Positions 18,845 to 28,038 of a DNA stretch of 64,000 nucleotides are shown here, piece after piece. Both the position numbers and the translations under genes were made by a program. Source of the stretch: Pseudomonas sp. MN1F (GTDB lineage: Bacteria; Pseudomonadota; Gammaproteobacteria; Pseudomonadales; Pseudomonadaceae); assembly GCF_009391885.1 (NCBI RefSeq), contig NZ_VZII01000016.1:62001-126000 (forward strand). The letters are read 5' to 3'. The first letter of the stretch is position 1. Every line of letters begins with the position of its first letter. Below the pieces are notes generated by a model, which was not told the origin of the DNA, ran no database searches, and saw only the letters and a list, made by a program, of their open reading frames with translations.

Positions 18845-20239
18845 ATGGCAAGTTTCGTACACACGGTAGGCCACCTGGTCTACCGCTTCGACAGCCTCAA
18901 GGACGTGATGGCCAAGGCCAGCCCGGCCCGTTCCGGGGACTTCCTGGCCGGAGTCGCCGCCAGCAACGACGGTGAACGGGTGGCCGCGCAGATGGCCCTG
19001 GCCAACATCCCGCTGACGCATTTTCTGAATGAAGCACTGATCCCCTACGAACAGGACGAAATCACCCGGCTGATCGTCGACACCCACGACGCCCAGGCCT
19101 TCGCCGCCGTCAGCCACCTGACCGTAGGCGGCCTGCGCGACTGGCTGCTCAGCGAAGAGGCCAACGAACAGAGCCTGCGCGCCCTCGCCCCGGGGCTGAC
19201 CCCGGAAATGGCCGCCGCCGTTTCGAAGATCATGCGCGTGCAGGACCTGGTGCTGGTGGCGCAGAAGATCCGCGTGGTCACCCAGTTCCGCGGCACCATG
19301 GGCCTGCGCGGGCGCCTGTCGACCCGCCTGCAGCCCAACCACCCGACGGATGAGCCGGCCGGCATCGCCGCCAGCATCCTCGACGGCCTGCTCTACGGCA
19401 ACGGCGACGCCATGATCGGCATCAACCCGGCCACCGACAGCATCGCCTCGATCTGCGCCCTGCTGGAAATGCTCGACGCCATCATCCAGCGCTACGACAT
19501 CCCCACCCAGGCCTGCGTGCTGACCCACGTCACCACCTCGATCGAGGCGATCAACCGCGGCGTGCCGCTGGACCTGGTGTTCCAGTCGATCGCCGGCACC
19601 GAGGCGGCCAACGCCGGCTTCGGCATCAACCTCAACGTGTTGCAGGAAGGCTACGAGGCCGGCCTGTCGCTCAAGCGCGGCACGCTCGGGCAGAACCTGA
19701 TGTACTTCGAGACCGGCCAGGGCAGCGCGCTGTCGGCCAACGCCCACCACGGTGTCGACCAGCAGACCTGCGAGACCCGCGCCTACGCCGTGGCCCGCCA
19801 CTTCAAGCCGTTTCTGGTCAACACCGTGGTCGGCTTCATCGGCCCCGAGTACCTGTACAACGGCAAGCAGATCATCCGCGCCGGCCTCGAAGACCACTTC
19901 TGCGGCAAGCTGCTCGGCGTGCCGATGGGTTGCGACATCTGCTACACCAACCATGCCGAAGCCGACCAGGACGACATGGACACCCTGCTGACCCTGCTGG
20001 GCGTGGCCGGGATCAACTTCATCATGGGCATCCCAGGCTCCGACGACATCATGCTCAACTACCAGACCACGTCATTCCACGACGCGCTGTATGCGCGCCA
20101 GACCCTGGGCCTGAAGCCCGGGCCGGAATTCGAAGCCTGGCTGCAACGCACCGGCATCTTCACCCAGGCCGATGGCCGCGTGCGCTTTGGCGACAACCTG
20201 CCGCCGGCATTCCGCCAGGCCTTGGCACAGCTGGCTTAG
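18845..20239 (+). CDS. eutB: Ethanolamine ammonia-lyase large subunit EutB
   Basis: EutB is the catalytic subunit of adenosylcobalamin-dependent ethanolamine ammonia-lyase, which splits ethanolamine to acetaldehyde and ammonia. The 464-aa product begins [19 protein letters not shown] and has the family segments [31 protein letters not shown] and [19 protein letters not shown]. The start at 18845 follows GGAG and a 46-bp gap with a CCGCGGGC hairpin after the permease. The downstream eutC begins 8 nt after the stop. No carboxysome-like shell genes are present, as in other pseudomonads. Confidence 0.96.
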   Translation: MASFVHTVGHLVYRFDSLKDVMAKASPARSGDFLAGVAASNDGERVAAQMALANIPLTHFLNEALIPYEQDEITRLIVDTHDAQAFAAVSHLTVGGLRDWLLSEEANEQSLRALAPGLTPEMAAAVSKIMRVQDLVLVAQKIRVVTQFRGTMGLRGRLSTRLQPNHPTDEPAGIAASILDGLLYGNGDAMIGINPATDSIASICALLEMLDAIIQRYDIPTQACVLTHVTTSIEAINRGVPLDLVFQSIAGTEAANAGFGINLNVLQEGYEAGLSLKRGTLGQNLMYFETGQGSALSANAHHGVDQQTCETRAYAVARHFKPFLVNTVVGFIGPEYLYNGKQIIRAGLEDHFCGKLLGVPMGCDICYTNHAEADQDDMDTLLTLLGVAGINFIMGIPGSDDIMLNYQTTSFHDALYARQTLGLKPGPEFEAWLQRTGIFTQADGRVRFGDNLPPAFRQALAQLA

Positions 20240-20247
20240 AGGTGACC

Positions 20248-21066
20248 ATGGCAGACCGATCCCCCACCCCTGAAAATCCTTGGCTGGCCCTGCGCAACCT
20301 GACCCCGGCACGCATCGCCCTGGGCCGTTGCGGCACCAGCCTGCCTACCGCTGCGCAACTGGACTTCCAGTTCGCCCACGCCCAGGCCCGCGACGCCGTG
20401 CACCTGGCCTTCGACCACGCCGCCCTGAGCGAGCAGCTCAAGGACCGCGGCCGCGACAGCCTGGTGCTGCACAGCGCTGCCAGCGACCGCCACCAGTACC
20501 TGCAACGCCCCGACCTGGGCCGGCGGCTGAACGACGATTCGGCCGAGCGCTTGCGCCAGCATGCCCAGGCCAACCCTGACGGCGTCGACCTGGCCATCGT
20601 GGTCGCCGACGGCCTCTCGGCCCTGGCCGTGCACCGCCACACCCTGCCATTCCTGGCCCGCTTCGAGGAGCAAGCCGCAGCCGATGGCTGGACCAGCGCC
20701 CCGGTGGTGCTGGTGGAGCAAGGCCGGGTTGCAGTGGCGGACGAAGTTGGCCAACTGCTCGGTGCGCGCATGACCGTGATGCTGATTGGCGAACGCCCGG
20801 GGCTGAGCTCGCCAGACAGCCTGGGCCTGTATTTCACCTACGCGCCCAAGGTCGGCCTGACCGATGCCTACCGCAACTGCATCTCCAACATTCGCCTGGA
20901 AGGCCTGAGTTACGGCATGGCTGCCCACCGCCTGCTATACCTGATGCGCGAAGCCTGCCGGCGGCAACTTTCCGGTGTGAATCTGAAGGACGAAGCCGAG
21001 GTCCATAGCATCGACAGTGAAAATGCCCCCAACCAGCGCGGCAACTTCCTGCTTGGTGAAGGTTAA
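20248..21066 (+). CDS. eutC: Ethanolamine ammonia-lyase small subunit EutC
   Basis: EutC (272 aa) binds the B12 cofactor together with EutB. Recognisable segments are [16 protein letters not shown] near the N-terminus, [34 protein letters not shown] and [20 protein letters not shown]. The ATG at 20248 has GAGGTGA upstream and lies 8 nt after eutB. This is the last gene of the ethanolamine set; a GNAT acetyltransferase follows after about 110 bp. Confidence 0.96.
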   Translation: MADRSPTPENPWLALRNLTPARIALGRCGTSLPTAAQLDFQFAHAQARDAVHLAFDHAALSEQLKDRGRDSLVLHSAASDRHQYLQRPDLGRRLNDDSAERLRQHAQANPDGVDLAIVVADGLSALAVHRHTLPFLARFEEQAAADGWTSAPVVLVEQGRVAVADEVGQLLGARMTVMLIGERPGLSSPDSLGLYFTYAPKVGLTDAYRNCISNIRLEGLSYGMAAHRLLYLMREACRRQLSGVNLKDEAEVHSIDSENAPNQRGNFLLGEG

Positions 21067-21175
21067 AGAACATGTAATGGAAGGCGGATTGCACTGATGG
21101 CCAGCATTGGGGCAGCATGCCCAAGAAAGCTGCAGGCATTCCGCTGTTTCCCCAAATGGACTCTGAGGGCCGCAC

Positions 21176-21634
21176 ATGCGCATCATCAAGGCAACCCTGG
21201 ACCACCTCGATCTGCTCACCCCGCTGTTCGTCAGATACCGCGAGTTCTATGGGCAGCTCCCTTACCCCGACAGCTCGCGTGCCTTTCTGGAAAAGCGCCT
21301 CAAACGCGACGAATCGGTCATCTACCTGGCCTTGGCGGACGATGATGACGGTAAATTGCTCGGCTTTTGCCAGCTGTATCCGAGCTTTTCATCGCTTTCG
21401 CTGAAACGTGTATGGATCCTCAACGACATCTACGTCGCCGAAGACTCGCGGCGCATGCTGGTGGCCGACCATCTGATGCGCGAGGCCAAGAAAATGGCCA
21501 AGGACACCCAGGCCGTGCGCATGCGGGTATCGACCAGCGCCAACAACGAAGCGGCGCGCAAGACCTATGAATCGATCGGCTTTCGCAAGGACACCGAGTT
21601 CGAGAACTACATATTGCCGATCAATCAGGACTGA
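21176..21634 (+). CDS. GNAT family N-acetyltransferase
   Basis: A 152-aa GCN5-related acetyltransferase. The acetyl-CoA-binding region is VWILNDIYVAEDSRRMLVAD followed by VSTSANNEAARKTYESIGF, the typical motif A/B layout. The substrate is unknown. The ATG at 21176 gives MRIIKATLDHLDLLTPLF. It stands alone, followed by a REP-like palindrome. Confidence 0.88.
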   Translation: MRIIKATLDHLDLLTPLFVRYREFYGQLPYPDSSRAFLEKRLKRDESVIYLALADDDDGKLLGFCQLYPSFSSLSLKRVWILNDIYVAEDSRRMLVADHLMREAKKMAKDTQAVRMRVSTSANNEAARKTYESIGFRKDTEFENYILPINQD

Positions 21635-21639
21635 CCCTA

Positions 21640-21676
21640 CTGGCCTGTTCGCGGCGGTTCGCCGCGCACAGGCCAG
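21640..21676. repeat. REP-like palindrome after GNAT gene
   Basis: TGGCCTGT at 21641-21648 pairs with ACAGGCCA at 21668-21675; the inner bases GCGGCGGTTCGCCGC extend the stem. Same REP family style as the copy at 6352. Confidence 0.7.
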
Positions 21677-21856
21677 CACAAGCTCACACAGTAACCCCCC
21701 GCTACAAACTCTACGGGCAGGTTTCCTGCTTCGCCGTATAATGCTTCGACCTGCCATGTGTGAAAATTTACCCATCCACAGGTAGTCATGCCGACGCCCA
21801 GGGCATTGTCCGTCATCGCGTGCCCGTAAAGCGGGTCAAGAACACAGGTGCTGTAC

Positions 21857-22504
21857 ATGGAATTCAACCCGCTGGACTTAATCCTGCATCTCGATACCTA
21901 CCTCGATCTGCTGGTGACCAACTACGGCCCCTGGATCTACGCGATCCTGTTTGCTGTGATCTTCTGCGAAACCGGCCTGGTGGTGATGCCGTTCCTGCCG
22001 GGCGACTCGTTGCTGTTCATCGCCGGCGCCGTGGCCGCAGGTGGCGGCATGGACCCTGTCCTGCTGGCAGGCCTGCTGATGGCCGCCGCCATCCTGGGCG
22101 ACAGCACCAACTACATCATCGGCCGCACCACAGGCGAAAAACTGTTCAGCAACCCCAATTCGAAGATCTTCCGCCGCGACTACCTGCAGCGCACCCATGA
22201 GTTCTATGAACGCCATGGCGGCAAGACCGTGACCATGGCGCGCTTCCTGCCCATCCTGCGCACCTTCGCGCCGTTCGTGGCCGGCATCGCGCATATGCAC
22301 TACCCGCGTTTCCTCGGCTTCAGCGTGGCAGGTTCGCTGCTGTGGGTCGGCGGCCTGGTGACCCTGGGCTACTTCTTCGGCAATGTACCGTTCATCAAGC
22401 AGCACCTGTCGCTGATGGTGGTCGGCATCATCGTGCTGTCGCTGGTACCGATGATCCTTGGCCTGCTGCGCAGCCGCCTGGGCCGCACCGCCAAGGCCCA
22501 CTGA
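21857..22504 (+). CDS. DedA family membrane protein
   Basis: A 215-aa DedA/VTT membrane protein: FCETGLVVMPFLPGDSLLFI, GDSTNYIIGRTTGEKLF and RFLPILRTFAPFVAGIA are the conserved elements, including the acidic residue and the arginine cluster needed by E. coli family members. Family members support membrane potential and undecaprenyl-phosphate or PE flipping. The ATG at 21857 follows AGGTG; a GTG at 21848 is a weaker alternative. A TATAAT at 21737-21742 may be its -10 box. MtfA follows after 8 nt, suggesting an operon. Confidence 0.92.
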   Translation: MEFNPLDLILHLDTYLDLLVTNYGPWIYAILFAVIFCETGLVVMPFLPGDSLLFIAGAVAAGGGMDPVLLAGLLMAAAILGDSTNYIIGRTTGEKLFSNPNSKIFRRDYLQRTHEFYERHGGKTVTMARFLPILRTFAPFVAGIAHMHYPRFLGFSVAGSLLWVGGLVTLGYFFGNVPFIKQHLSLMVVGIIVLSLVPMILGLLRSRLGRTAKAH

Positions 22505-22512
22505 CAGCAGAC

Positions 22513-23328
22513 ATGTGGTCCTTCAGCGCCTGGCGGCGCAAGCGCACCCTCGCGCGCTACCCGATCGACCCACGGCAATGGCAGGTGATCCGTGATCGCC
22601 TGCCAATGCTCGATGGCATCAGCGAGGTGGAAGACCAGTGGCTGCGCGAAGCCTGCATCCTGTTCCTGCTCGACAAGCACCTGACGACCCTCCCCGGGGT
22701 CGAACTGGACGACCAGCAGCGCCTGTTTCTCGCCGCCCAGGCGCAGCTGCCGCTGCTGCACCTTGGCGAGCTGAACTGGTACCAGGGCTTCCACGAAATC
22801 ATCCTCTACCCCGACGACTTCAAGAGCCCGCAGCGCCACCGCGATGCCAGTGGCGTGGAGCACGTGTGGGATGCCGAGCACAGCGGCGAAGCCTGGCAGC
22901 AGGGGCCGATCATCCTGGCCTGGGCCGGGGTGCTCGCCAGTGGCGGCTGGGAGGCCTACAACCTGGTGATCCACGAGCTGGCGCACAAACTGGACATGCT
23001 CAATGGCGATGCCAATGGCCTGCCGCCGTTGCACCCGGGCATGCGCGTGGAAGACTGGGCCGCAGCCATGCAGCAGGCCTATGACGACCTCAACCGCCAG
23101 CTTGACGCCGACCCCGACGCCGAAACCGCCATCGACCCCTACGCAGCGGAAAACCCGGCGGAATTCTTCGCCGTCACCAGTGAATATTTCTTCAGCGCTC
23201 CCGACCTGCTGCAGCAGGCTTATCCACAGGTGTACCAGCAGCTGTCGCTGTTCTACCGGCAGAACCCTCTGCAGCGCCTGCTGAAGCTGCAGGCCGCGCA
23301 CCCGGATTACCGCGAAAGCCACGCCTGA
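22513..23328 (+). CDS. mtfA: Zinc peptidase MtfA (M90 family)
   Basis: A 271-aa metallopeptidase of the MtfA/M90 family. The zinc motif HELAHKLDMLNG (His154, Glu155, His158) and the distal acidic element ENPAEFFAVTSEYFF are intact. In E. coli MtfA interacts with the repressor Mlc and cleaves model peptides; the target in Pseudomonas is unknown. The start MWSFSAWRRKRTLARYPI lies 8 nt after the DedA gene on the same strand. No signal peptide, so cytoplasmic. Confidence 0.93.
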   Translation: MWSFSAWRRKRTLARYPIDPRQWQVIRDRLPMLDGISEVEDQWLREACILFLLDKHLTTLPGVELDDQQRLFLAAQAQLPLLHLGELNWYQGFHEIILYPDDFKSPQRHRDASGVEHVWDAEHSGEAWQQGPIILAWAGVLASGGWEAYNLVIHELAHKLDMLNGDANGLPPLHPGMRVEDWAAAMQQAYDDLNRQLDADPDAETAIDPYAAENPAEFFAVTSEYFFSAPDLLQQAYPQVYQQLSLFYRQNPLQRLLKLQAAHPDYRESHA

Positions 23329-23352
23329 TGCGGCCGCACATCCGTCCACACG

Positions 23353-23382
23353 TGGCATGGCCTGGCGGAATGTGCCTATAAT
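23353..23382 (+). promoter_or_regulatory. Sigma-70-type promoter of ppa
   Basis: A perfect TATAAT at 23377-23382 lies 40 bp before the ppa ATG, with TGGCAT 18 bp upstream as a weak -35 element. Confidence 0.5.
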
Positions 23383-23421
23383 CGCCGCCACTTTTTTGAT
23401 CAAACACGGGGGCACTGCCCA

Positions 23422-23949
23422 ATGAGCTACAGCAAGATTCCGGCTGGCAAAGACCTGCCGAACGACATCTACGTCGCCATCGAGATCCCGGCCAACCACG
23501 CGCCGATCAAGTACGAAATCGACAAGGAGAGCGACACCCTGTTCGTCGACCGCTTCATGGCCACCCCGATGTTCTACCCGGCCAACTACGGTTTCATCCC
23601 CAACACCCTGGCCGACGACGGTGATCCGCTGGACGTGCTGGTCGTGACTCCGTACCCGGTTGCTCCAGGCTCGGTCATCCGCGCCCGTCCAGTCGGCGTG
23701 CTGAACATGACCGACGACGGCGGCGGCGACGCCAAGGTCATCGCCGTTCCTCACGACAAGCTGAGCCAGCTGTACGTCGACGTGAAGGAATACACCGACC
23801 TGCCAGCCCTGCTGATCCAGCAGATCGAGCACTTCTTCGCGAACTACAAGGATCTCGAGAAGGGCAAGTGGGTCAAGATCGAAGGCTGGGAAGGCGCCGA
23901 CGCCGCCCGCGCCGCGATCACCAAATCGGTCGCAGCCTACAAAGGCTGA
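23422..23949 (+). CDS. ppa: Inorganic pyrophosphatase Ppa
   Basis: A 175-aa family I soluble pyrophosphatase that hydrolyses PPi and drives biosynthetic reactions. Signature elements are [16 protein letters not shown], the metal site [10 protein letters not shown] and [11 protein letters not shown]. The ATG at 23422 is preceded by a G-rich ribosome site and by a clear promoter. A strong intrinsic terminator follows 14 nt after the stop, so it is monocistronic. Confidence 0.97.
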   Translation: MSYSKIPAGKDLPNDIYVAIEIPANHAPIKYEIDKESDTLFVDRFMATPMFYPANYGFIPNTLADDGDPLDVLVVTPYPVAPGSVIRARPVGVLNMTDDGGGDAKVIAVPHDKLSQLYVDVKEYTDLPALLIQQIEHFFANYKDLEKGKWVKIEGWEGADAARAAITKSVAAYKG

Positions 23950-23962
23950 TACTGTTTTGTAG

Positions 23963-23991
23963 AAAAAACCCCGCCTCGGCGGGGTTTTTTT
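23963..23991 (+). terminator. Intrinsic terminator after ppa
   Basis: A-run, then stem CCCCGCC/GGCGGGG with a two-base loop, then seven T. A textbook rho-independent terminator, usable in both directions. Confidence 0.92.
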
Positions 23992-24126
23992 ATGGGTGAC
24001 GCAGGAGGTCGGTAAAAAGTCCTACGCAGTCCTACGCCTTTGCCCTACATCCCGGCATGTTTCACGCTGTTCATATCTACATCACGTTCATTTCGCTACT
24101 GGCAACCGGCCGCTACACTCGGACGC

Positions 24127-24816
24127 ATGAAAAGATCCGGTGACCGCCTCAAGGCACTCCTTCGGGAATGTGGCCTGACCCCTTCAGACTTCGCTGCCCA
24201 GCGCCGCGTCTCGTCGCAGCACATCAACAACTGGTTCACCCGAGGCATCCCGATTGCCCGCCTCGATGAAATGGCCGAGTTGTTCTGTGTGCAGCGCCGC
24301 TGGCTGCAGACCGGCGAAGGCCCCAAGCACCCGCATTCGTTCCTGCGCATGTACGCGCCCCAGGCGACGCCGTTACAAACGCCATCGGAACAACCTGCTC
24401 CTCTGGTGCAAGTGCCTTTCAACGAGCTGCGTAATGGCCAGCTCATAGCGCTCGACGGTCATCACCTGGCAATGCCGGCACCTGCGCTGGAGGCATTGGC
24501 CGTGCCTGTGGACACAGCCATCTGCATGACCATGCCGGCCGACAACATGGCGCCGTGGATCCCACGTGATGCGATCCTGGCGATCGACCTCAGCTACACC
24601 CAGGTGGTCGATGGCGAGATCTATGCCCTGCTGCACAACGGCCGGCTCAGGGTGAACAGCCTGAGCCTCGGCCACCGGGGCACCTTGTGCCTGCATAGCC
24701 ACAACCGGCGCGAGGTTGTCGAACGCTACACCACCTTGCAGTGCGCGGTGCAGAAGCTGGAGGTACTCGGCTGGGTGTTCCATTGGTCGCATTACCGCCA
24801 GCGACGCCCCGATTGA
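24127..24816 (+). CDS. CI/LexA-like transcriptional regulator with degenerate S24 domain
   Basis: A 229-aa regulator. Residues 1-65 form a helix-turn-helix (TPSDFAAQRRVSSQHINNWF). Residues about 130 to 215 match the S24/LexA C-terminal fold. The catalytic pair is missing: where S24 has G-D-S-M it reads PADNMAP, and where the Lys lies it reads LRVNSLSL, so self-cleavage is not expected. The ATG at 24127 gives the family start MKRSGDRLKALLREC. There is no prophage around it; it follows ppa's terminator. Target genes are unknown. Confidence 0.82.
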   Translation: MKRSGDRLKALLRECGLTPSDFAAQRRVSSQHINNWFTRGIPIARLDEMAELFCVQRRWLQTGEGPKHPHSFLRMYAPQATPLQTPSEQPAPLVQVPFNELRNGQLIALDGHHLAMPAPALEALAVPVDTAICMTMPADNMAPWIPRDAILAIDLSYTQVVDGEIYALLHNGRLRVNSLSLGHRGTLCLHSHNRREVVERYTTLQCAVQKLEVLGWVFHWSHYRQRRPD

Positions 24817-24861
24817 CACACGCTGTGCCATTTTTTGCTGGGCATACCGCACCAGCCCTTG

Positions 24862-25043
24862 TATGCTACGCCGCACATTCAGCCCCGGCCGGCGCAAGCC
24901 GTGTGCCAGAGGGCTCGGCGACGTTCCACACGAGCGTTTGCCATCTCTTTCAGGCCCTTGATGGCCACACAGTTAAGGCGGTTGCGACTTACCATAAATT
25001 AGTCGGAAGCGTCCCCGAGAAGCCGGCCACAAGCCGGCTTTTT
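24862..25043 (+). ncRNA. Possible small RNA or long 3' UTR ending in a terminator
   Basis: This 291-bp gap (24817-25107) holds no convincing gene. It ends in a terminator-like hairpin at 25019-25043. A TG-TATGCT extended -10-like element at 24860-24867 lies upstream. Either the regulator mRNA ends here or a separate RNA of about 170 nt is made. The promoter is weak and the start is a guess. Confidence 0.3.
25019..25043 (+). terminator. Intrinsic terminator AAGCCGGC/GCCGGCTT with T-run
   Basis: An 8-bp perfect stem with a 5-nt CACAA loop is followed by TTTAA; together with the two stem-end T this gives five T. It lies about 200 nt beyond the regulator's stop codon. Confidence 0.75.
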
Positions 25044-25107
25044 AATGCCCAAAGATAATCCTACCTCATTCAAGTGGCTTCTTGAGATCTCATTTAGCAA
25101 GGGGTTC

Positions 25108-27063
25108 TCATAGGTGCGGATTGACGATCCTGGTCAACCGTCTTTTTGTACCTTCTTGCGTAAAAGCCAATCGATAGGCGCCCCTGCCTTTTTGCCCTCT
25201 ATACCCAGGAAGGTCTACCACGAACTCATTCGTTCCACTCAACTTATAACCGACCTTCCGGCTTCGCAGGCTTTCTATGGCTCGGCCCAATATCTTCGAA
25301 TCCATGCTCGACATGCTTTGCTCAGCAAAGTGCTGTGGATTTACCACGGCGAATATCAACTCTGTTCCAGCGCTATCAACGTTACCAGAAGTTTGATTAC
25401 CAACCGATGCAACAGCCCTCTTTACCGCATTCCTTCTCACAGTAGTCTTGCTGGACTGTTGTTCAAAAACAGTCGCCGACTCGGGTGCCCTAGCCACCTG
25501 ATCAGTGCGCGATTTTGGTCTCACGAGCACCTTATGATTGACACCCAAATCTTTCAATCTTCGGCCAACTTCATGGCCGCTTTCAACAATTTCTACAACC
25601 CTTTTATAATCTTCAGGAAAAAAAGCATAAGCATGCACCATTCCCTCGCTAGAATAAAAACCGCTCTGAAGACCTCGACCTGCCGCCTTAAACTTTTCAA
25701 AATACTCTGTCTTCAAAAAATCCCGATATGCTTCAGCTGCCCTACCTGGAAGCCCGGATTCACGAGCTTGTTGTTCAGCCACTTTGTTCAAATGCTGAAT
25801 AGTGGTGTTATCCTCAGAAGCCATATTTGCCCTTTCCTCAATCGCCATCCTAGCCAAAACACGTCGATGAAGCAGGGGAATAACCACAACTGCAACGATT
25901 GCCAATACCGCTGCGGTAATATATAGACCCAGTTGTTGTTCAACCGATAGCCTTCCATCTTGATCGTGAAACACGACCGGATTGTTCCGCGTCATCCGAT
26001 ACACATTCAACCCATCCACATCCCCCGCCGGGTCCGGATTGATCCAGCGCTGCAACCACGGTGCGTAATACCTGTAACCGTAGTAATACAACCCTGTTGC
26101 ATCGCGCTCCTTACCCGAATAGCGCACCGTCTTGTATTTCGCTTCGACAGCGCTGCGCGCTGCCCACCAGGCGGTACCGCCGTAGGCGTAATAACTTTCC
26201 TGGCTGATCAGTTCAGCGTTTTGCGCCAGCTCCAGCAGGCTGCTGCCCACGTGATCGCTCACGCTGTAGCGCAGTTGGTCGTTATCGATCCCACCAGGCT
26301 TGTCGGCCGCCCAATGCAAGAGCCGCACACCACTGCGCCCGGCTTGGGCGGTGACTACCTGCAGGTGTTCACCTGACGCCAGCGTGCGGATCTCCAGCCC
26401 CGGCAAATAGCGCACTTCACCGACTTGCGCGCCCCTCAGGGTTTGCATTCGACGGACCTTGCGCACCCGTTGGCCACCGCCGTCGTACACATAGGCTTCC
26501 ACATCGTCGTCCCGGCCATCGGGATCTTCGCGAACAACCTGGGTCACCAGGCTCAATTGATTTCGCGCATCCCATTGCATGGCCTGCCCGGGCGCCAGGG
26601 CCTGCTGGTTGCCATTAGCATCGAAGCCTTTGCCAAAATCGATCGGTGAACCCTCGCTCTCCTTGAACAAACTGCGGTTGCTCGCGGGGTCGACAGCCAT
26701 GACGCGGTGGCTCACCACAGCGCCATTCACCTTGTGCAACAGATCGGTCAGATTACCGCCCCGGTCGTAGCTGAAGTCCTGGGTGTAGTTGCGCCAGCGG
26801 CTGTCATCCACCTTGCCGAAGATCTCGACCCCAGGCAGCGCAGGGCCGATGGCCTGGCTGGCATTTTCGCGTCCGCTGGCGCTGGTCAGTTGGTAAAGGG
26901 TGTCGTAGGTATAGTTGCTGACAGCCGCCACCCGTCCCGCTCCCCACTTCACTGGCTGAGCCAAGTCTTCGATACGATCGATATTGCCCACCGGGTCGTA
27001 CGTGTACTGCAAGTTCAGCAACCGCTTGCCATCGGCCTTGCTGGCCTGGGACGAGCCGGCCAT
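25108..27063 (-). CDS. Downstream open part of the TccC-like gene (Rhs core plus variable C-terminus)
   Basis: This 651-codon open frame begins with an in-frame ATG at 27063, inside the frameshift area, and has no convincing ribosome site, so it may not be translated by itself. Residues about 1 to 345 are YD repeats and the Rhs core. After HDQDGR comes a hydrophobic stretch (LGLYITAAVLAIVAVVVIPL) and then a domain I cannot name, ending in VDLPGYRGQKGRGAYRLAF and RRLTRIVNPHL. The variable end is AT-rich compared with the core: 52 G+C of 120 at 25561-25680 by hand count. It is probably a swappable effector domain. Confidence 0.6.
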   Translation of the reverse strand: MAGSSQASKADGKRLLNLQYTYDPVGNIDRIEDLAQPVKWGAGRVAAVSNYTYDTLYQLTSASGRENASQAIGPALPGVEIFGKVDDSRWRNYTQDFSYDRGGNLTDLLHKVNGAVVSHRVMAVDPASNRSLFKESEGSPIDFGKGFDANGNQQALAPGQAMQWDARNQLSLVTQVVREDPDGRDDDVEAYVYDGGGQRVRKVRRMQTLRGAQVGEVRYLPGLEIRTLASGEHLQVVTAQAGRSGVRLLHWAADKPGGIDNDQLRYSVSDHVGSSLLELAQNAELISQESYYAYGGTAWWAARSAVEAKYKTVRYSGKERDATGLYYYGYRYYAPWLQRWINPDPAGDVDGLNVYRMTRNNPVVFHDQDGRLSVEQQLGLYITAAVLAIVAVVVIPLLHRRVLARMAIEERANMASEDNTTIQHLNKVAEQQARESGLPGRAAEAYRDFLKTEYFEKFKAAGRGLQSGFYSSEGMVHAYAFFPEDYKRVVEIVESGHEVGRRLKDLGVNHKVLVRPKSRTDQVARAPESATVFEQQSSKTTVRRNAVKRAVASVGNQTSGNVDSAGTELIFAVVNPQHFAEQSMSSMDSKILGRAIESLRSRKVGYKLSGTNEFVVDLPGYRGQKGRGAYRLAFTQEGTKRRLTRIVNPHL

Positions 27064-27955
27064 TCAATGCCGAATAGCGGCTCGTGGTGGTGACATGGTT
27101 GCCCGCCAGCTCCATCGTCACCTGCCCCAAGGCGTTGTACTCGACTTTTTCGAGTAGCCCCTGATCATTCAGGAACGATCGACTGGAGCGACCCGCAATG
27201 TCCATCTCGAAACGCTGCACGTTACCCACAGCATCCAGGGTTTCGATCATTGCGCCCAAGGCATCGTGCTTCCAACTGCTGTTGTAAAGCACACCAATAT
27301 TCTGCTCTTTGTTTTTTTCCAGTAGTTTATCGCGAGCATCCACCGACTCAGGCCAATCGGGCGGCGTCAGTGCCTGCAGAAATTGACGGGTTTCCAGACT
27401 TGGCTGACCCTGCAGGTTGAACCGCTCATGCCACTGACTCCCGGCGGAGTCATCGTGACGAATCATCTGGCCACAACGGTTACGCTTTGACTCCTCGGCA
27501 TCGCCGCCTGCATAAGTGAAGCGATCAGTACAGCGCCGATCCATCTCGCCAGCCACTTGCTCAAACTGCGCCAGCGGACGCATAGACCGGTCGTACTCAA
27601 TTTGTTGATGAGTACCGCGACCATCCCAGTGTTCAAGTACTTGACCAGCCATGTTACTGAAAACAATACGCAAGCCAGCGTCGACACTTTCGCTCTTTAG
27701 TACCCGCCCCGACAGCCCGTAATGTATGACTTGATTCGGTGCCTGTTGTGGATCGTTCTTTCGGGCCTCGAAAAAACGCGGATCACATTGCTGATTCAGA
27801 TGACCGCGGGCATCGAATACTTGTTGGTCAATGCGTATGTCGAGGGCGGCGCTGTTTCCAGAGCCGCCACGATGACAGACAATATTGCGCACAACTAAGC
27901 CACGCGAATCAGCCGCATTCAGCGCGGGGGTATGCCGGTGCAGAGAGGCTGGCAT
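25108..27955 (-). pseudogene. Rhs/TccC-type insecticidal toxin gene, frameshifted
   Basis: The reading frame starts at 27955 with MPASLHRHTPALNAADSRGL, the typical TccC N-terminus, and runs through Rhs/YD repeats to about SRYSALN near 27060. The similarity then continues in another frame, from about 27063 (QASKADGKRLLNLQYTYD) to the stop at 25108. The second half has the Rhs core RYSGKERDATGLYYYGYRYY and DPAGDVDGLNVYRMTRNNP, the self-cleavage region of Tc toxin C subunits. About 290 variable residues follow. A one-base change near 27060 splits the gene; a sequencing error cannot be excluded. An intact product would be about 945 aa. No TcA/TcB partner gene is in the window. Confidence 0.8.
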
Positions 27956-28038
27956 AAGGCTATTAACCGAATATGATGAGAGGGTCTGGCAAGTCTAGAC
28001 CATTTAATCAAACCCTCTTCTTCGCCGGCAGCGCAGCC

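Noticed and set aside
22369..23832. Long minus-strand frame opposite mtfA and ppa
   Set aside because: It covers the ppa promoter and two clear genes; no recognisable protein.
24127..24816. Prophage remnant around the CI-like regulator
   Set aside because: No phage structural, integrase or excisionase genes nearby; such lone regulators are common in Pseudomonas cores.
24961..25002. Tiny open frame of 13 codons (MATQLRRLRLTIN) before the terminator
   Set aside because: No convincing ribosome site or conservation can be shown; kept only as part of the possible RNA.
27976..28001. GGTCT/AGACC hairpin upstream of the toxin gene as a terminator
   Set aside because: The stem is only 5 bp with a 9-nt loop and no T-run on either strand.
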